From the NCBI RefSeq assembly GCF_016834455.1, contig NZ_CP069213.1, positions 2,294,501-2,358,500 of the forward strand: a DNA stretch of 64,000 nucleotides, read 5' to 3'. Below, piece by piece: positions 60,032 through 64,000 of this stretch; the first letter of the stretch is position 1, and the number at the start of each line of letters is the position of its first letter. The position numbers and the translations under genes are program-made. The notes beneath the pieces are model-generated. The model did not search any database. It saw nothing but the letters and a program-made list of their open reading frames with translations, and was not told the origin of the DNA. This stretch comes from Shewanella litorisediminis. GTDB lineage: Bacteria; Pseudomonadota; Gammaproteobacteria; Enterobacterales; Shewanellaceae.

Positions 60032-61087
60032 ATGGGCGAAAAGCCGCAGACCCCAGAAATGGCACCCAGCGACCTTATGCAAACCGCCGCAGGGCGTTTG
60101 AAAAAGGCCGTTCCGCTGATGCTTAAGCATCAAATCCCTACCACCCCCACAAACTACGCCCTTTGGTACACCTATGTAGGAGAGCAGCAACCCGAGCTCA
60201 ACAAAGCGCTGGATGATTTGGTTGCCCAGTACCACACTTTGCCCCCGGTCAGTGGCGAGCTATTGTATCGGCAACATCTGGCCGATCCTGTCGCGCTTGA
60301 TGTGCGGGACATGCGCCAGAACCTCGAAGCCATGGCAACAGAGCTTGGCAACCAGCTGAAAGACACCAATCTGGATGCCACCGCATTTCAGCAGAAAATC
60401 GACGCCAATTTTTCACGCTTGGAACGCATAGATAATGAGACCCTGAGTATTGAGCAGGTGCTGAATCTGGTGCGTAATCTGGTGAAAGAATCCGATGCCA
60501 TCCGCGAGTCCACCAGCTACTTTACCGGTCAGCTTGCCAAAGCCCAGCAAGAAATCGACACCCTCAAACTCCGGCTGGCCCAGAGCGAAAAAGACATCTT
60601 TTTCGATGCGCTCACGGGATGCCTGAACCGGCGGGCGTTCGATGCCGATCTTGCTGGCTTACTGGCACAGGCGCCGGATGGGTGCTGTCTTATCCTGTGC
60701 GATATCGATCATTTCAAAAGCTTTAACGATAACTATGGCCACCAGCTTGGCGATCAGGTGCTGAAACTGGTGGGCAAACGCCTCACAGAATCCTGCCGTG
60801 ACGGCGTAAAGTGCTACCGTTACGGCGGCGAGGAATTTGCCTTACTGGCGCCCTCAACCAATCTGCGCATCGCCCGGCAGCTCGCAGAAGGCATTCGCCG
60901 CAGTGTGGAAAAGCTTACCCTCAAAGACAGACGCAGAGATGCCCGTATCGATAATATCAGCGCATCTTTCGGTGTGGCCCAGTGGCAGCCCAAAATGACC
61001 GCCAGAAGCCTGATTGAAAGCGCCGACAAGCAGCTATACGAAGCCAAACGACTCGGACGCAATCGGGTAATGCCTATCTCAGGCTAA
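60032..61087 (+). CDS. Diguanylate cyclase with an N-terminal helical domain
   Basis: The 351-residue cytosolic protein has a helical N-terminal region (about 15-185) that ends in a coiled coil. It contains TPTNYALWYTYVGEQQPELN, which resembles a domain found before GGDEF in other diguanylate cyclases. The GGDEF domain has FFDALTGCLNRRAFD, CDIDHFKSFNDNYGH and an active GGEEF (265-269). The I-site position before GGEEF reads R-D-G-V rather than R-x-x-D, so product inhibition is probably lost. TAGGA precedes the ATG. Its 3' end overlaps the sortase gene by 14 bases, tail to tail. Confidence 0.88.
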   Translation: MGEKPQTPEMAPSDLMQTAAGRLKKAVPLMLKHQIPTTPTNYALWYTYVGEQQPELNKALDDLVAQYHTLPPVSGELLYRQHLADPVALDVRDMRQNLEAMATELGNQLKDTNLDATAFQQKIDANFSRLERIDNETLSIEQVLNLVRNLVKESDAIRESTSYFTGQLAKAQQEIDTLKLRLAQSEKDIFFDALTGCLNRRAFDADLAGLLAQAPDGCCLILCDIDHFKSFNDNYGHQLGDQVLKLVGKRLTESCRDGVKCYRYGGEEFALLAPSTNLRIARQLAEGIRRSVEKLTLKDRRRDARIDNISASFGVAQWQPKMTARSLIESADKQLYEAKRLGRNRVMPISG

Positions 61088-61721
61088 CCACCATCGCTTT
61101 GGCGACCGTGTCCGGACGACCCCAAAGCTCGTCCGGCTCTGCCACCACAACAAAGCGCTCATCGGCCCTGTCACTGAGACCATAAAAGGGGTAACAGGTT
61201 ATGAGGGTTAGTCTGTCGGTCACTTGCTCCAGCACGGATAACTCTCGCTCCGATACCACAGAGGTGTATTTCACCCGATACTGCTGCACCTCACCGCGCA
61301 TGTTTTCAAGCACCAGTTCATCCCCGGGCGCCAATTCCCGCAAAATGGCAAAATGTGTATCCCTGTGACCTGCAATCACGGTATTGCCGCCGGCCCCCGG
61401 GGCCGCAGTTTCTTCCAGCCAGCTTGGGGCAAACGCCAGGTTACGACCATTTGCCCCCGCCAGAATGTAAAAGCTTTCACTGTTTTCACCCTCACGCCTG
61501 AGCGTCAGGCTCGCGATGGGATAGGTGTCGGCCCAACCCCAGGGTTTATGGGGCAAGCCGTCTTTCAGGCTCTGCTCCCAGGCACTGGCAATTAAGTATT
61601 GAGCAAGAAAGGCTTTTGCCTGCATATATCCTCCATAACTCATAAGAAAAACACCCGATAACAACAGCATTAACGGCCAGTGCCTGCGGGGTCTGCCCCC
61701 CAATCTAAACCGGCTCATCAT
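61074..61721 (-). CDS. Class GN (marine proteobacterial) sortase
   Basis: The 215-residue transpeptidase is anchored by an N-terminal helix (about 15-32, PLMLLLSGVFLMSYGGY), with the catalytic domain in the periplasm. The sortase triad is complete: His119 in AGHRDTHF, Cys176 in LITCYPFYG, Arg189 in ADERFVVV. The start at 61721 (or 61718) follows GGAGG at 61728-61732 and lies inside the end of the target gene. Sortases of this class act on one dedicated partner, which the upstream gene encodes. Confidence 0.9.
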   Translation of the reverse strand: MMSRFRLGGRPRRHWPLMLLLSGVFLMSYGGYMQAKAFLAQYLIASAWEQSLKDGLPHKPWGWADTYPIASLTLRREGENSESFYILAGANGRNLAFAPSWLEETAAPGAGGNTVIAGHRDTHFAILRELAPGDELVLENMRGEVQQYRVKYTSVVSERELSVLEQVTDRLTLITCYPFYGLSDRADERFVVVAEPDELWGRPDTVAKAMVVSLR

Positions 61722-63909
61722 CCCGCCTCCATGGGACAGTGCAGATGGCGATGAGCACAAGCAAGCTGCCGCTCAGCAATAAGCCAAAGCTGCCCGATGC
61801 CGTTTGTGGCAACCTGCCACCTTGCCAGCCATGGGGCGTGGCTTCCGGCAGCCTGGCATCCAAACCCTGTCCGTTTGAGACCCGGGTTCTATCCACGGCA
61901 ATCAGGCTGGTGTGGGCTGTAACCAGATGATATTCAAGCCCAAGCGCCACGGTCGCGGCGCGCCGCTCTGTGGGTGTTAAGGTTTGACGGGCGAGGTCAT
62001 CGACCGCGGCTTTGCCATACTGAAGATCCAGACCACTGCCTCCGGGCACGGGTCGCGGCATCAGCTTGCGCTCCCAGATATGGCCGTCGGTATTTCCCCT
62101 GACGACAATGGGCATCAGGGTGTCCGGGGCACTTCGCACACTCAGGCCCAGCGCCTCACCTGCGTATAAGTCAGGCAAGGCGGCAGGTACTGAATCCACG
62201 GGGCGACCATCCGCCCAGGTCACGGAAAGGTCGCTCACTACCGGGTGCTCAATACGGCTGAGGAGCTGATTCATTTTCTCAGCCACCTCACCGCCATGAC
62301 CGATAAAGGTGAAGCTGCCACGACCTGCTGCAGCGGCACGGCTCATGAAATAACCGTTTGGCGCGGCGCCTATTGCCACGGGGAAAAGCCGCGACTGGCC
62401 AAGACGGCGCTCAATCAACCCAAACAGCGCATCTTCCCCGTTCACCGCGCCATCCGTGATAAAGAGCACCTGGCGCAGCCGGTTTGTGTCTGCGTTTACC
62501 GGGGAAGGCGTTTTTAGAGCCAGCTCAAGGGCTGACGCCATCTCGGTGCCACCATCGGCTTCGAGACTGCGTACAAATTGCTGCGCCGCACCCAGATTGA
62601 ACGCCGTTGCCGGTTGGGCGTCCGCCCAAAGCGGCCTTGCGTCATTGGAAAATGCGATGATATTGAACCTGTCCTGTGGCCCCAGACCACCCAGCGCGTG
62701 GATAAGGGCACTCCGGGCCTGCACCATGGAGTCTCCCGCCATGGAGCCCGAGGTATCAATTACCATGACCAGCTCCCGCGACAGACGATTGGCCATGGAT
62801 GGTTGCGGCGGCATAAAGGCCACCAGACCATGGCTATAGTCACCCCGGGCGAATGCGACTTGGCGATTCTCGCCCAGCCCATTGTCATCCCCGGTATTCG
62901 TGACTCCCAAAGGCGCGGGATAGCTGTAACCCGGCTGCACCAGAAAGTCCGCAACCGGCTCAGTGCCCTCATTAACCGACCAGGAAAGCAGCAAATCCCT
63001 GTCGGCCTCGGAATCGGGGCAAAGGGACAGCTGCCAGCCGCCATCGCGATAATTTTGCTCACACAGACTATGGGTTGGGCTCTCGATGGCGGATACCGCA
63101 AAGCCAAAGATACTGGCCGAAAGCGACAGCGTCGGTGCTGGCATCTCAACGTGCGCCTCGGTCGAGGTGCCGGGCCAGAAGCCTGCCGCTGACCGCCAAT
63201 GATTGCTGGTTTCGTCAAATGGTTCGGAAGAAGGCAAAAGCTGCGGCGTCTCAGTTGAGGCCCCATATCTTGGGGTTTGTGCCGTCGGGATCCTGAGCTC
63301 AATCCGCCCCGCCTGTGGGCGCAGAACCTCCTGATAATCAACACTGACAGTCAGGGTCTCTCCGGGCATGAAGTTGGCAATTCGGGTCGAAAAGAGATTG
63401 CTTTCGCTGTGGCTCACCAGACTTGCGCGTTTACCCTCCTGTTTGGCCTGCTGGAACACACGCTCGGCCTGGGCCTTTTCCTGAATGTCCCCCTCAATCT
63501 GGCGTTCGCCAATTTGCAGGCGCATACCACTCACGGCTGCTTCGGGCGCCAGCGCAAAACGATACTGGCCGTTTATCACCCGATTGCTGTGATTTTTAAA
63601 GGTTTGAGAGACAGTGACCCGGCTGACAAAGGCACTGACCTTGACCACATAGCGGGTGTCGAGGGCAAGATTGACTCGCTCCGAGCCCCCATCATCAAAC
63701 ACCAGTTCGCCGCCATGGCCAGGCGCGATGATATCGCCCGGCGCCGCAGTCAGCCTTGCCCCTTCCATTGCCAAGCTAACAGGCTGTGCCCGGCTGGCAT
63801 CGCTGGCAATCACCGTCCCCGGAGCTGACAGCAGTGCCATCACAGCCAGCGCCGTCAGGCCTGATTTCTGCCTCACTGCAGGCATCCTGTTCCCTTGCCT
63901 GTGCATCAT
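61705..63909 (-). CDS. VIT/VWA-domain sortase target protein
   Basis: The 734-residue exported protein has a signal peptide (about 17-36, LTALAVMALLSAPGTVIAS). A VIT domain follows (about 75-190; VSRVTVSQTFKNHSNRVI, FQQAKQEGKRASLVS), then a VWA domain with an intact MIDAS (VMVIDTSGSM, Asp near 384; the later SNDARP and TDGA fit the metal site). It ends with a sorting signal: LPQTA at 700-704, a hydrophobic helix of about 18 residues, and RRDDEPV. ATG 63909 is preferred because AAGGAT lies six bases upstream; ATGs at 63924 and 63945 are in frame. It overlaps the sortase gene by 17 bases. Confidence 0.9.
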   Translation of the reverse strand: MMHRQGNRMPAVRQKSGLTALAVMALLSAPGTVIASDASRAQPVSLAMEGARLTAAPGDIIAPGHGGELVFDDGGSERVNLALDTRYVVKVSAFVSRVTVSQTFKNHSNRVINGQYRFALAPEAAVSGMRLQIGERQIEGDIQEKAQAERVFQQAKQEGKRASLVSHSESNLFSTRIANFMPGETLTVSVDYQEVLRPQAGRIELRIPTAQTPRYGASTETPQLLPSSEPFDETSNHWRSAAGFWPGTSTEAHVEMPAPTLSLSASIFGFAVSAIESPTHSLCEQNYRDGGWQLSLCPDSEADRDLLLSWSVNEGTEPVADFLVQPGYSYPAPLGVTNTGDDNGLGENRQVAFARGDYSHGLVAFMPPQPSMANRLSRELVMVIDTSGSMAGDSMVQARSALIHALGGLGPQDRFNIIAFSNDARPLWADAQPATAFNLGAAQQFVRSLEADGGTEMASALELALKTPSPVNADTNRLRQVLFITDGAVNGEDALFGLIERRLGQSRLFPVAIGAAPNGYFMSRAAAAGRGSFTFIGHGGEVAEKMNQLLSRIEHPVVSDLSVTWADGRPVDSVPAALPDLYAGEALGLSVRSAPDTLMPIVVRGNTDGHIWERKLMPRPVPGGSGLDLQYGKAAVDDLARQTLTPTERRAATVALGLEYHLVTAHTSLIAVDRTRVSNGQGLDARLPEATPHGWQGGRLPQTASGSFGLLLSGSLLVLIAICTVPWRRDDEPV

Positions 63910-64000
63910 CTTTTTATCCTTCATATTATTCGTTGCCCGTGCCATGGGATGACCAGTCGTTGCTTTATATCAGTGTGTTGCAGCCATACTGGTGTCTGCA

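Overview
The window is a contiguous chromosomal segment of a gammaproteobacterium, most likely a Shewanella of moderately high GC. The clues are the hisB-H-A-F-IE order, a pheS-pheT-ihfA operon, the yceD-rpmF-plsX-fabHDG-acpP-fabF block, RNase E divergent from rluC, a speE-speA-speD cluster with a eukaryotic-type AdoMet decarboxylase, and a marine-type class GN sortase with its VIT/VWA target. This assignment comes from gene content and protein resemblance; no search was run. I saw no rRNA, tRNA, CRISPR array, insertion sequence or prophage.

Layout. 1-4.3 kb: end of hisC and the rest of the histidine operon, closed by a bidirectional terminator. 4.3-10.1 kb (minus): a GAF-GGDEF diguanylate cyclase, lpxM, ihfA, pheT and pheS. 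10.5-14.7 kb: a chemotaxis receptor and a large membrane sensor whose histidine-kinase region looks degenerate. 14.7-18.1 kb: a lipoprotein made of two retropepsin-like repeats, two small cytosolic proteins, YceI, a broken cold-shock gene and pdxH. 18.3-22.1 kb: spermidine synthesis (speE, speA, speD), with an unexplained structured segment upstream. 22.8-26.2 kb: a CvfB-like RNA-binding protein, YceH and a two-gene ABC exporter. 26.6-31.5 kb: a cold-shock protein, rlmA with an unknown partner, sbcB and cdd. 31.6-34.6 kb: a beta-hydroxyacid dehydrogenase, an FGGY sugar kinase and a hotdog thioesterase. 34.7-41 kb: the fatty acid synthesis cluster. 41.4-45.2 kb: maf, an orphan GAF-PAS protein, a HAD phosphatase and rluC. 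45.2-49.2 kb: rne with a long leader. 49.3-58.7 kb: a SulP transporter, an MsrB-MsrA fusion, a 2OG oxygenase, rbgA, an LMW phosphatase, a secreted ATP-dependent DNA ligase, dgkA, hdfR/maoP and rimK. 58.9-64 kb: an outer-membrane barrel, a second diguanylate cyclase, and the sortase and its target.

Most of the window is housekeeping DNA arranged in operons with many clear intrinsic terminators. The parts most worth a second look are the sortase/target pair at the right edge, the eukaryotic-type AdoMet decarboxylase, the double retropepsin lipoprotein beside a pseudo-kinase sensor, the secreted DNA ligase, a FadR-like palindrome just upstream of the acpP promoter, the Phe-rich reading frame ahead of pheS, and a 256-nt segment bounded by inverted repeats upstream of speE.
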